Shown: positions 1 through 10,515 of the stretch, piece after piece
How the letters are laid out: the number at the start of each line of letters is the position of its first letter
Numbering within the stretch: position 1 is the first letter of the stretch
NCBI RefSeq assembly: GCF_029633865.1
Contig: NC_079212.1
Span: 105,146,961 to 105,210,960 of the forward strand
DNA length: 64,000 bases
Source of the DNA: Lampris incognitus
Taxonomy: Eukaryota; Chordata; Actinopteri; Lampriformes; Lampridae
Reading direction: 5' to 3'
The notes under the pieces: model-generated
Told to the model about the DNA's origin: nothing
Databases searched by the model: none
Seen by the model: only the letters and a program-made list of their open reading frames with translations
Position numbers and translations under genes: made by a program

Positions 1-719
1 CTGGCTGGCTCCATTCGCTCTCGGAGATGACATTGCGGAGCCCTGTGAAGGAGTACACCTCGATGCCCTGCCAGTCCGGTTGAACGGGCAGGCATTTGGA
101 CTGGCACTGGCATGTAGACCCTGCCCCCTGCCCGTCCTTTTCCCGATTTTCCTCTCGATTGGGTTTCTCTCTCTGGGAACAGGAGCACAGTGCGCAGGAG
201 CCTACTGTGGTGCTGCCACCATGGAGCTTTGACAGTGCCTGGAAGTCAGAGGCTTCGCCAGGTTTGGATCCCCTCGGGCCTGCTGCACCCAAGCCTTCCC
301 CATTGCAGGCATCCTTTTCTTGGCCGCTACCTTTAATGGCCCGAGCCGTTCCCGCACTCCCGCAATTCTGCCTCGATGTGACTATAGTAGTGCTGGGCAT
401 CTCTTGGGATAAAGAGGGGGCAACCACAGCTCCTGCTCCAAACACAGGGGGAGGGATATGGCTGGAGGCACCCAAGGAAGAGAGCTCTTTCTGGGCTGAG
501 ACAGCCAAGGTAGCGGGGGCTCTCCTATCAGCAGCGTGACAGGGCTCCACAGACTCAGGCACGGCCAAGCACTGATGCTTCAGGCAGCCACTAGAGGGCG
601 ACAGTGAAGAGGTTGCAGTGCTGCTGCAGTAGGTAAACTTGGGCGGGTGGAGGATGGGAGACTTTGACCTGCGACGCCTTTGGCTCCTGGATGTTCCTCT
701 AGACGTTTTCCTCATAGAG
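1..719 (-). CDS. oser1: oser1 last coding exon seen (exon 4, partial at left edge)
   Basis: This is part of oxidative stress responsive serine-rich protein 1, a small vertebrate protein induced by peroxide stress; its biochemistry is poorly known. On the minus strand the exon opens after the acceptor ctccctctcag at 720 and completes a Gly codon split from exon 3. The reading frame is then open to the window edge. It carries three stretches I recognise from the family: an RSQRRRRSKSPILHPPKF basic block near its start, a Ser-rich CSSTATSSLSPSSG stretch, and CQCQSKC followed by WQGIEVYSFTGL near the left edge. The C-terminal end lies outside the window. The middle, between the basic block and the CQC motif, is less conserved. 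The frame is intact, with no stop or shift. Identification rests on remembered family motifs. Confidence 0.93.
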
Positions 720-1244
720 CTGAGAGGGAGGATGGAAAGTGTCGATAGTAGAGAAAGAGAGGGAGGTGGGAAATTAATGTAGGGCAAAAGAGTGAGACAG
801 AAAATGACAAAAAAAAGACAAAAACTAAATTTCTGCAGTGAAAGTACTTTTTCCAACAAACATGCTGACAAATAACTGTTACTGAAGAAATTCAGAGGAC
901 CAAGGAACAGATGAGACTTGGAGGTGTACCAAAGAAAATTACCTTTCCAATTGCAGACAATACTTCACTGTGGCAGATACCATCACTAGCGCCACCTGAT
1001 GGGTTAATATAGAAATACATGGTACCCACTGGTACTGTTGAAACTGCAGTTGGACATTTGTAGCTCCCTATTTGATTTTTTCCCCTCAAATTCTGTTCCA
1101 TTTTTTCCCCAATTTTCGGTCTTCAGTTTTTTTTTATTTCAAATTTTTGTCTTTTTACCCGTATTTTTACTGTAAAAAAAGCTTGTGTAGTCAAGTAAAA
1201 TAATGAAAAGAAAAGCAAACTGGCAGCGTTTCTCAAAACAAAAA

Positions 1245-1690
1245 TATATATTTTTTTGGATTTCCCTCCCCCCCAACTGTATCCGGCCAATTACCCTACT
1301 TGTTCGAGCCGTCTCGGTCACTGCTCCACCCCCCTGCCGATCCCAGGAGGGCTAGAGACTACCATGTCTCCTCCGATACATATGGAGTCGCCAGCCGCTT
1401 CTTTTAACCTGACAGTGAGGAGTTTCGCCAGGAGGACATAGTGCGTGGGAGTATCATGCTATTCCCCCCAGTTCCCCCTCATCCACGAACAGGCACCACG
1501 ACCGACTAGAGAAGGTGATACTGCAGCAACCAGGACACACACCCACATCCAGCTTCCCACCCGCAGACACGGTCAATTGTGTCTGTAGGGATGCCTGACC
1601 AAGCCGGAGGTAACACGGGGATTTGATCCGGCAATCCCTGTGTGGTATGCAACGGAATAGATCGCCACGCCACACAGTCACCCCCTCAAA
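1245..1690 (-). mobile_element. tRNA-derived SINE, minus orientation (copy 1)
   Basis: Read on the minus strand the element starts with a tRNA-like head (A-box-like TGGCGTGGCGATCTA, B-box-like GGATCAAATCC), then a body shared with the copies at 6358, 59208 and 60172, containing CAGACACAATTG, CGAAACTCCTCACTGTCAGG and GGCGACTCCA, and it ends in a T-rich tail. The head has decayed from a tRNA, so no functional tRNA is called. Confidence 0.8.
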
Positions 1691-2531
1691 AAAAATTTTT
1701 TAGATTTTTTTTTGGAGCCGTCGTCTTCTAAAATGCTGGTTGGTCTGACATTTTTTTCTCTATCCCATACAGGCCCACATCCATTCAATTTGCACCGCTG
1801 AGCTCTGTATCATCATCTGCCTGACTGTAACAGCTCATACTGTTTATCAAATCTTAAAAATCTGTGCATTTCTGTGTCAACATCTGATATCTGTTTATAA
1901 CTTTATCTCCATTTCGTGATTAAGTCCATGTTTTCTGCATCGTCGAAATCAGTGGGGTGCAAAAATGTGGGCAACCTGGTTTAAATGTCTGTTACAACTG
2001 ATGTCTAAGTGATCAAAATCAAACCTGAACTCTAAATGGTACAAAGTTAAACATAAGACCTTTCCGCAAATTTAAAACAAAAAGAGTGCTTTTTTGTTTT
2101 TGTTTTACGCTGTTTTTAAATGATAAAAAAAGGACAGGGCAAAAGTTTGGGAACCCTTTTGGATTATTCGTTACTAGAGATACACCGATTGATCAGCTGG
2201 TGACCGGACTCGGACGATTTTCAGCTTGATCTGCCATGACCGGTATCCGGCTGGTCAGTCTCAGATATATCCGATTCTGTGCCGGTCAAATTTATAAGGA
2301 TGCGCTGCACGATGGTTCACATTGTGCACACAGTGGCACAGACATTAATATCACAGCCATACACACGCTAAAACGTGTCACTGAAAACCGTTGTTTACTT
2401 TTGGAGAGTAAAACATGTTAGACAAAGTGGGATATATTGCAATTCATTTTCAGATGGATTTTATTTGTACAAAAAAAAAAAGCTCTTTCCAGTCAACTGG
2501 AGAACTTTTTTATTTTGAGATGATTTAAAAG

Positions 2532-2937
2532 ATGGTTGTGAATCGAGCTACGTTATATGGCTTGGAGACAGTGGCACTGATGAAAAGACAGGAGGCGGCA
2601 GAGTCGAAGATGCTAAGATTTTCATTGGGAGTGACGAAGAAGAACAGGATTAGGAACGATTATATGAGAGGGACCGCTCAGGTTGGACGGTTTGAAGACA
2701 AAGCAAGAGAGGCAAGATTGAGATGGCTTGGGCATGTGTGGAGGAGAGATTCTGGGTATATTGGGAGAAGGGTGCTGAATATGGAGCTGCCAGTGAAGAG
2801 GAAAAGAGGAAGGCCAAAGAGGAGGTTTATGGATGTGGAGAGGGAGGACATGCAGGTGGCTGGTGTGACAGAGGAAGATGCAGAGGACAGGGAGAAATGG
2901 AAACGGATGATCCGCTGGGGCAACCCCTAACGGGAGC
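2532..2937 (+). pseudogene. RTE-clade LINE reverse transcriptase, C-terminal fragment
   Basis: An open stretch encodes the C-terminal end of an RTE-type non-LTR retrotransposon protein. Recognisable parts in order are YGLETVALMKRQE, KMLRFSLGVTKKNRIRNDYM, ARLRWLGHVWRRDSGYIGRR, KRKRGRPKRRFMDV and EEDAEDREKWKRMIRWGNP. The stop is followed by a short agt/tag repeat (2945-2960), typical of RTE 3' ends. The catalytic RT core is missing, so this is a 5'-truncated dead copy. Confidence 0.85.
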
Positions 2938-3007
2938 AGCGGAAAGTAGTAGTAGTAGTATGAGTGAGAGAAGGTCTTGTAACCTGGTGCAGTTTTGGAG
3001 AAAATGT

Positions 3008-4612
3008 CTTTATGCATGCTCAATAATCCAGGTAAGAAAATCACACAGTTGAATCACTTCATCTGGACACGTTTATTGAGAGAGAAATGTTTCATCACTC
3101 ATCTATGTGACCTCTTCAATCTCAACTGACTGCAAGTATCCCCACCCTTATAAACAACACAGTGGCATAATGACCGAAAACAACGATTTATTCATATGCA
3201 AATTGCCGTGAGCATTGCCTAGTGTTTCAATGGCCATGTGTACTATTCACAGAAGATTTGGGAATGGTTGCAATCAGAGCATTGTAAGATGGCGATAGAT
3301 GTACTTACTCTTAGGTCCCCCCTTCGGTTCAGGGATGATCGTTCCCTCTTGACATACTAGATGGCCTCTTTGACTCCCCATTCAAACCAGCATTCTTCCC
3401 TATCAAGGGGAGCAGCAGGGAGCAATACCAATATGTACCCTGCCTCTGCCAAATGACTGAGCTAAGCAGGTATGGGCTTGGCTAGTACTTGGGTGGAGAC
3501 CTCCCAGGAAAACTGAGTTGCTGCTGGAAGTGGTGTTGCTGGGCCAGTAGGGGGCAGTCTTCCTTCTGATCGGAATAAAAACAACAAATAACAAATCCCA
3601 ATGCCCCAGTGCAGTGACGGGGACATTGTGCTGTAGGAGATGCCGTCCTTCAGATGAGACGCTAAACCGAGGTCCTGACTCACTGGTCGTTAAAGATCCC
3701 ATGGCACTTATAGCAAAGTAGGGGGTTCCCTGGTGTCCTGACAAAATTCCCAATCCGGCTCTCTCCATCTGGCCACCCAATTATCCCCCCATGTAATTGG
3801 CTCAATGATTCCTCCCTCTCTACCTCAAGCTGATGTGTGGTGTCCGTTCTGGCACAAAATGGCTGCTGTGCATCACCCAGGTCGGTGCTACAAATTGGTG
3901 GTGGTTGACGTGAGTTACCCCCATCAATATGAAGCGCTTTGGGTGTCTAGAATAAAGCGCTATATAAATGTAACGATTATTATTATTATTATTAAGGATG
4001 TGCACATCCTCTTCCTTGAAAGAGTTGCCAATGGCCTGTAGATGGGTGAAGACTGCAGAGTCCTGGCCTGACGTGTTAGCGCTTCTGTGTTGTGCCATCC
4101 TCTTGGCCAGCGTCCGAAACCAAACAGACCCTAGCCAAGAGGATGGCACAACACAGAAGCGCTAACACGTCAGGCCAGGACTCCGCAGTCTACACCCACC
4201 TACAGGCCAGTGGCCACTCTTTCAAGGGTGAGGATCTCCACATCCTTCATAAGGAGGAACACTGATTTGAATGGGGAGTGCAAGAAGCCATCTATGTGAA
4301 ACGTGAACAACGACCTCTGAACCGAAGGGGGGAGGGCAAAGAGTACATCTGTCAACATTTTACAATGCTGTGATTGTAAACATTCCCGAATCCTCTGTGA
4401 ATAGTACATATGGCCATTGAAACTCAAGTTAATGTTCACGGCAATTTGCATATAACACTGATCGTTGGTTTCGGTCATTATGCCACTGTATTGTTTATAA
4501 GGGTGGGGATACCTGCAGAAAGTTCAGACTGAAGAGGTCATGTAGCTGAGTGACGAAACGTTTCTCTCTCAATGAACATTGAGTCCAGATGAACTGATTC
4601 AACTTTTGTCGA
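3008..4612. mobile_element. Foldback Penelope-like element with 15-bp target duplication
   Basis: Two partial copies of the same element lie head to head. The left arm is in minus orientation (3008-3404 and 3998-4112, split by a SINE) and the right arm in plus orientation (about 4127-4612). Both arms include the end of a GIY-YIG-like reading frame (right arm: LAKRMAQHRSANTSGQDSAV, later EAIYVKRE) followed by a 3' region with the hallmark ATGAACTGATTCAAC. The whole unit is flanked by ttttggagaaaatgt at 2993-3007 and 4613-4627. The right-arm frame has an internal stop. Assignment to PLEs rests on the GIY-YIG-like segment and inverted partial copies; another retroelement class is possible. Confidence 0.68.
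3409..3993 (+). mobile_element. 5S-rRNA-derived SINE (SINE3 type)
   Basis: The 5' part contains gctaagcagg, tagtacttgggtgg and gagacctccc (3461-3510), which follow the 3' half of vertebrate 5S rRNA in order. The body has the typical cagatgagacgctaaaccga and aaaatggctgctgtgcatca segments of fish 5S SINEs. The 3' end (gaagcgctttgggtgtctag, ataaagcgctatataaatg, then an att repeat) is a LINE-like tail. It interrupts the left arm of the PLE foldback, with aagg on both sides. Confidence 0.82.
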
Positions 4613-6357
4613 TTTTGGAGAAAATGTAAGTTATTTAATAGTAAGTGTTTTATGATGAACATACAATTGAAATTTTCATTAAATAAAAGTTACAAAAATG
4701 TGTATGCTGTCAATTGTAGCTCTTAGAAAAAAATTGGAATGTCCAAAATTGGAATTAACAGGATAGACTTAAAAAAAACAATACAAAAACGAATTGGCCA
4801 ATAAAATTGCAATCGGTGCATCTCTAATTGTTACTTTTTAAAAAAGATGATTATGAAGGCCCAGACCCAGGTGATTTACTCATTAGGGCTTCACTGTAGA
4901 AGGTTTCTCTGTCTGTCCCGTGTATGTATGTAATAATAATTATGTTTGTCAGAGCCACTTTTACCTGCCCAATCAAAGAAAAAGTAGCCCAATCTGGCAA
5001 CACTGCGAAGGAAAAAGAAAACAGGCGAACTTAAGGCTGAAGAGACCACTGCTGCTATGGCCAATCCAAGCGCTTCCTCCTTGTCTCATCCACCGACATT
5101 GTCATCAAGGGAGTGAGACAAGAAGGAGAAAAATCACTTTGAGAGCAAACTGTCTGAAAAAGACTAACATGACTACAGAATAAAAAGCACATTATAACGA
5201 ACTATGATTCTGAACTCATTACTGTTACTTATTTTTACTTGTTAATGTTAATTCTTCTTTAATTGTTATATTCTCAAACTCTTTAATAAATCCTTCTTGC
5301 ACCAAGCTGAATACTACTGAATGCATTAATTCAAATGTGGTACACTTTAGCGTTGAAACAGTTGAATTAATTTTTTGCATACAGTTAGTGTTACTGCTAT
5401 TATTACTGCATACTACTACAATATTGATTGAGAGTTGCATATGAGACCAAAATGACATACTAAATAGTAATAGCAAACTGCAATAGTAAAAAGCAAATTT
5501 TTTTTTTTGGCTGGTAATATCTGTCCAGTAATTTTTTTTTCATCTACCAGCAACCTTGGGAAGTAAGCCAACAAGTGTACCTGGTGGTGTGATTTGTTTA
5601 CATGTGTCCAATTGTGCTTTAGTTAGTGGTTTGATTTCCTTGTATATACCATAACAGCAGGCTAGGTTAGCCAGTGAGAGAAATAGACAATACTTACTTT
5701 TAATTTCCCTAACCAACATCAAGTCTTATTTCATGTTACTTAGTCAGACCTGAACCGTCTGTAACTTGAGATATAATTATTTGAAGTTTAATAGAGCTTT
5801 CACTTGTATTATAAACATTTAAGAGTGATACTGACAGGTTCTGCTCAGTTCTTTCTGGCAAAACTGCTTAACTGGGTTTCATCCATTAGCCTTGCAAAGG
5901 ACCTAAGCAAACAAGAATTTATGTTTAGAATTGTACTGTGATCCATCCCATCTTGTTTACAGTAAAAAATATGTAAACTGCAATAATCGAAAGAAAATCT
6001 ACAACAAAATGCATTTATGTGAATGCATAACACACTCTGTGTGTTGTGAAAGCTTAAAACCTGAGTATGCTTCTCTGGAAAGGCATTCAAACAATTCAAA
6101 TCCAAACAAGTGTAGAAATCATTAAATAAAACCTCTTCACAGCATCTACTATACCTCAACACTGTGAGTCAGGGAACTGTTGGTATTAAAATCAGGACAG
6201 CTCAGTATCAAAGTTACAATGAATCCAATTTCCCCCATCCCTTGCAAGAATGACACGTCTGTTTGATTGAAAACCGAGGTTCTTCTTCAAAGGGCAAACT
6301 ATATCCAACTAGGGTTCAGCTGTAAGCTCTCAAATAGCCTCCGATTTATTTTTTTCC

Positions 6358-6800
6358 TTTTTTTTGGATTTCCCCCCCTTTTTCTCCCCAGCTGTATCAG
6401 GCCAATTACCCCACTCTTCTGAGCCATCCCAGTCACCGCTCTTCCCCCTCTGCGGATCCGGGGAGGGCTGCAGACTAACACATGCCTCCTCCGATACATG
6501 TGGAGTCGCCAGCTGCTTTTTTTCACCTGACAGTGAGGAGTTTCGCCAGTGAGACATAGCGCGTGGGAGGATCACACTATTCCCACCAGTTCCCCCTCCC
6601 CCTGAACAGGTGCCCCGACCAACCAGAGGAGGCACTAGTGCAGCGACCAGGACACACACCCACATCTGGCTTCCGACCCACAGACACAGCCAATTGTGTC
6701 TGTAGGAGCGCCCAACCAAGCCAGTGGTAACAAGGGGATTCTAACCACCTTCCCAGTGTTTGTAGGCAACGGAATAGACCACTACGCTACCCAGATGCCC
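6358..6800 (-). mobile_element. tRNA-derived SINE, minus orientation (copy 2)
   Basis: Same family as the copy at 1245. On the minus strand the head reads gggtagcgtagtggtctatt and the B-box-like part ggttagaatcc, followed by the shared body and a T/C-rich end at 6355-6380. Confidence 0.82.
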
Positions 6801-6956
6801 CTTCTGTTTTTTTTTACCCTTTACTCATCAAAGTAGCAAACCCGCTCATTTTGAGTAACATGGTCACACTCATTCCATTTCTCTTATTTTGAACTAAAAA
6901 CCTTATGGTCCCAACATGAAATATCCAACATTTTAGCGAACATCATCCCAACTCAC

Positions 6957-7073
6957 CCATGCCAGTTGTCCTTGGGGCAGTTGAGTTTGGGCTTAGTGCC
7001 ACTGGCCTCAGGGCAGGTCCGTGAAATCGCTCTGGGAGCCAAGGATTCAGAAACATTCACAGTGCCAGACAAA
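6957..7073 (-). CDS. oser1: oser1 coding exon 3
   Basis: A 117-bp internal exon on the minus strand, bounded by an acceptor tttacccttcag and a donor gtgagt. It begins with the last base of a Ser codon (AG|T) and ends with two bases of a Gly codon (GG|C), matching the phases of exons 2 and 4 exactly. It encodes SLSGTVNVSESLAP, then TKPKLNCPKDNWHG, the family's conserved K-D-x-W-H-G segment. The 6.2-kb intron that follows (720-6956) is filled with mobile elements. Confidence 0.92.
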
Positions 7074-7493
7074 CTGAAGGGTAAATATAAACAGAGACAT
7101 TATAGAAAAAAAAATGTTATCAAGAAACTTTATACCACTTACTAGCCAGTTACACAGTACAGAGCTACCTTTGATAACACTGACGCACACACACAATCAC
7201 ACATTACCAACATGCATACACATTTCTACACTGACGACCACTGACAGCCGATTTCACATAGGCTATTACAGGAATTCTCAACCAGTTTAGACTGTTCCAT
7301 ATATGTAAAATATATGGCATATGTTAAATATAAATATGTAAAAGCATCTTTACTCAAACACGTTAATTTCAGTATTCCTTGGGCCAACTTTTTTTAAATT
7401 TAAATATACAGAGAACGACTTAAGAAGCATTGCTTTGATGCCTTTACGTGTTATAACACTGAAAAGAGCTGCTTGATGCACACACAAACATAC

Positions 7494-7570
7494 CTCTCAG
7501 CATCGACCCTTAGCTTCTTGAAGGCTGTCTGTAGAGTCTCCTCTTCACAGTCCTTTCTTCCTGCCTCCAT
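7494..7570 (-). CDS. oser1: oser1 first coding exon (start codon exon 2)
   Basis: The minus-strand exon runs from the acceptor tttatttcag (exon start 7603) to the donor gtatgt after 7494; translation starts at the ATG complementary to 7568-7570, after 33 bases of 5' UTR in the same exon. It encodes MEAGRKDCEEETLQTAFKKL, then RVDAE, which corresponds to the N-terminus of OSER1 (EEESLQTAFKKLRVD in mammals). The upstream intron ends with 30 TG repeats (minus strand) placed only about ten bases before the acceptor, an unusual setting for the exon that holds the start codon. Confidence 0.93.
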
Positions 7571-7610
7571 GCTGGGAGGAGGCAGCTCTGACCAGCCACC
7601 CAGCTGAAAT

Positions 7611-7612
<2 letters not shown>

Positions 7613-7672
<60 letters not shown>
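7613..7672. repeat. (AC)30 microsatellite at oser1 splice acceptor
   Basis: An uninterrupted AC tract of 60 bases. On the oser1 transcript it is (UG)30 ending ten bases before the acceptor of the start-codon exon. Confidence 0.98.
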
Positions 7673-7677
<5 letters not shown>

Positions 7678-8397
7678 CAGTAGGTTTTATTTATGTACTT
7701 ATTAGAAAACGGGGTTATAACATAAAATGCAACTTGATTGATTGATTGATTATAATACAGCAGTGCTGATTGGCTAGTGGTGTAGCTACTTTGTGTACAA
7801 ATAAATTACAAACCTATCAAGGTGGTATGACGAAGCAGTCTGATCGTATAATGTTCTATGACACAGGCTGTTTTGTTTTTGTTTTTTTTTAATTCTGCTT
7901 TCAACATGAAAGCAACCTGGGCACTTAGTGTACAATAGGGATAATAATGTAAATTGCTACACAGGTGAAACGTTCGTGTAAAAGCCAGATTATTATAGGC
8001 AGTGACGAATCTGCAAATCTAAAGTGAAACTTTCCCTGAAGTCACGGTCAAATGAATAAACCAGTTTTGAAGAATAGCTGAATTGGTGCTGCAGCTAAAA
8101 GGACTCCTGATGAAGTAGCATAGCTAAACAAATTATGTAACCCAACGCTTCACAGAAAACAAATATAAAACATTTCACCCATCCATAGCAACCAGAAAGC
8201 GGTTGTATTCAAACACATGACGGGACCCAGCAATTGCTTCTAAGTCCAGTTACTTGCATTTTATTAAACACTCCCACTCAACTGGCCAACATCAGAGCGT
8301 TAGCTTAGCTCCTGAGGTATTCAGCTAACCAGTTAGCCAGTTGGCTATCCATGAAACGCTGCCTGGTCCTTATCGAACAGAGAAGGTGGATACTCAC

Positions 8398-8570
8398 GGT
8401 TCAGAAAATCCTGGCCACAGTATAAAGAGAAAAATGTCCAGGGCATGCAGGAGGTTTCAGCAGTAAAATGCCCTCGAATATTGAGGTTTCCAGTGCGACT
8501 AGCTTACGGCTAGCTGTAGATCTGTGCCCTCATCGACTGTCTCCGCGTAAACACCGCAACTGTCTTTTTT
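8398..8570 (-). other. oser1: oser1 untranslated first exon (approximate 5' end)
   Basis: A minus-strand donor gtgagt lies at 8392-8397, directly after an exon ending at 8398. The sequence upstream is CpG-containing, unlike the AT-rich DNA around it, and no in-frame coding joins to exon 2, so this is taken as the 5' UTR exon. The transcription start is placed only roughly near 8540-8570. Confidence 0.55.
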
Positions 8571-8800
8571 ATGCCCGTTTATAGTCGACACGACTCATAC
8601 AACGAAATCGCCTGACAAGTAAACCATAAATTTGAAGCCACGGCAGTGATAACCGGGGCGAATTAAGGCCTCTTTCGAGACCTTTCTTCTCTCGGTCGCC
8701 TTGTTTACACTCGGACCAGTCGCAGTGACTCTGCAACAACGCGCACTGGTGGTGACGTAACGCTCACGAAAACATGCGCTTTTTGTCTTGACGTCACCCG
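8540..8800 (-). promoter_or_regulatory. oser1: oser1 promoter with forkhead and CRE motifs
   Basis: Upstream of the oser1 first exon the sequence contains TTGTTTAC (8701-8708), the FOXO consensus (GTAAACAA on the other strand), a second forkhead core GTAAACA (8547-8553), a palindromic CRE TGACGTCA (8789-8796) and a CRE-like TGACGTAA (8753-8760). Local CpG density is raised. The motifs are seen directly; their use is inferred. OSER1 has been reported as a FOXO target, which makes the forkhead sites plausible. Confidence 0.55.
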
Positions 8801-10140
8801 CTGGTCCCTCGAGGCCCAAAATTGTTAAAATTTTTACTCCCAACACACTGAAAATGTAGACTAAAATGCTAAAATCAAATCTGTTGTGAAGAACTTTGCG
8901 TCGGCATCACAAGTCAAGGACATAGAAGAGACAGTCGGGAAACGCTGCGTGTTATGTGAGGGTTATATAACAGGCAGTTAGACTTGTGCAAGAGAAAATC
9001 AGGTTTGGCACTAAAATACATCCACCTCTCCTTTTACAGATTCACGCTATGCGCAATGTGTCAAAAGACGAGCAAGTTGCTGCCAACAAAGTTCAAAACT
9101 TTGCTGTGGCTTTCTAGGTAGTTCAAGGAATTGCACCAACTTTCTTGCAAACCCATACTAACACATACACGTTCACTTGCCCTATTTGGTCTACCTCTGG
9201 CTACTGTCTATGCCCACTTCAAAAGTCCTTCCCTCTAGGTCAGGACTTTGGCATGAACTCTCTTTTTTTGCACTAGGGTTGTAGACTTGCTTATTTGAGT
9301 CAAGGTCTAAACTCTTTCCCCTTCTTTCTTTGGAGATGGTCCTTAGATGGTCTCTAAACATAACTGGGATACTAATTTGTGGCACTGTCCACCTATTTTG
9401 GAATTCCCTATTATATGTCACTATTGGTGATCTACCTGTTGTGCACTTACATTAATTGCACTTGTCATGATATGCACTCTTACTATTCAGTGCTCTAAAA
9501 GGCCAATACGTTGACACACAAATATCTGCTAATTTCCAACTCTCATGTAAGTTGATTCGGGTAAAAACGTCTGCTGAATGAGAAAATATAAACAATGGCT
9601 ATTTTCTGCCTGTATTCAAATATTGTTTTAGAGGCAACTGTTGTGATTTGTATGAGACGGGGTGCTGGGAAGCATATTTACTGATTTATTTATTTTTTAC
9701 GCATTTGTTAAAGATATTTCTGTCCCTACTTATCCGTCCTTTTATTTAAAAAAAACTTGAAATGTATCAGTTATTATTTTGCATGCAGACAGGCAAAGAT
9801 GTTATCATGAAGTGGTGAAACCAAACAGCGAAGGCTACAAAAATATGAATCTACAAAGTGAGTCCCCAGTTCAATAGTAGAGCTGCAAGATTACCTTTTG
9901 GTGATTGATAACTAAGATTTGGTTTCAACGTCTCTTGCTTTGAAAGTGTGTTGTCCATGATTAAAAAAAACAAAACAAAAAAAACAACAACAAATCAACC
10001 TCTAGAAGATTTATAAAAAAATAACCCACAGCAACAGTGTTAGGCTCTGAGTAACAGGATGCTGACAATGTTCATCTGACCGATGATTTCGGTTTCGATG
10101 CTTGCGAACCTCTATAATTATATGCATATTTAAACAGCGT
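8801..10140. other. Intergenic DNA between oser1 and manf
   Basis: AT-rich sequence between the divergently transcribed oser1 and manf. I see no exon, tRNA or recognisable repeat, apart from an A-rich run near 9963-9990. Confidence 0.5.
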
Positions 10141-10424
10141 ACAATGGGCTCTAAACCAATCAGCATGCGCCAACTGGACGTTGCTCCCGGAATGTTACAT
10201 TTCTGTCCAATCAACGGGAACTGCGTGGACTACTACAGGAAGTGTCCAAGAACGGAGCCAATGAGATGCCGTTATAGCACGACGTGGAGCAGGAAGCTCA
10301 CGAACAGAAACTGTGCGTTTGCCTTACCGGCGTTCTGTTCTGGGTATAGTTTATGTGTATACATTCTATTTAAGTCATTTTCGGCCGTGGTTAAGAACTA
10401 TTAAGCTAATTTATTCGTGTAGAA
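10141..10424 (+). promoter_or_regulatory. manf: manf promoter and 5' UTR
   Basis: Three CCAAT boxes in the same orientation at 10156, 10207 and 10258 are spaced 51 bases apart. A GACGTGG core (10281-10287, in context CGACGTGGA) resembles the ATF6/XBP1 unfolded-protein element TGACGTGG. A strict ERSE (CCAAT-N9-CCACG) was not found. MANF is a known ER-stress-induced gene, so these are candidate sites. The transcription start is not resolved but probably lies near 10290-10330. Confidence 0.5.
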
Positions 10425-10515
10425 ATGCTGTGTCTAAGTGGGTTATCGATGATGGCTATTGCGCTTGCTCTTGTGCCTAACAGCGCTGAAGCGTTGAAGG
10501 AGGGTGAATGCGAAG
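10425..10515 (+). CDS. manf: manf coding exon 1 (signal peptide)
   Basis: Mesencephalic astrocyte-derived neurotrophic factor is an ER-resident, stress-induced, secreted protein that protects cells from protein-folding stress. This exon encodes the signal peptide MLCLSGLSMMAIALALVPNS and the first residues of the mature protein, ALKEGECE. The ATG at 10425 follows aaa and is the first codon of the only frame that joins exon 2. The exon ends after the first base of a Val codon, before the donor gtgggt. Confidence 0.95.

Larger units (their letters stand above)
2175..4826. mobile_element. hAT-type DNA transposon, non-autonomous and nested
   Basis: The left end tagagatacaccgattg and the right end, complementary to tagagatgcaccgattg, form 17-bp terminal inverted repeats with one mismatch. 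Flanking 8-bp sequences ttcgttac (2167-2174) and attgttac (4827-4834) match at six of eight positions, as expected for a hAT target duplication. No transposase is readable inside. The interior holds an RTE-type LINE fragment and a foldback PLE with its own target duplication, in turn interrupted by a 5S-derived SINE. Confidence 0.75.
720..6956 (-). other. oser1: oser1 intron 3, transposon-filled
   Basis: This 6.2-kb intron contains two tRNA-derived SINEs (1245-1690, 6358-6800), a hAT element with TIRs (2175-4826) that itself carries an RTE LINE fragment and a foldback PLE with a 5S-type SINE, and about 1.5 kb (4835-6350) of AT-rich sequence where I see no gene or repeat family. The stretch 1950-2160 resembles internal DNA of an old DNA transposon but I could not place it. 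Confidence 0.7.

Noticed and set aside
3455-3525. A 5S rRNA gene
   Set aside because: Only the 3' half is 5S-like and it is joined to a SINE body and tail.
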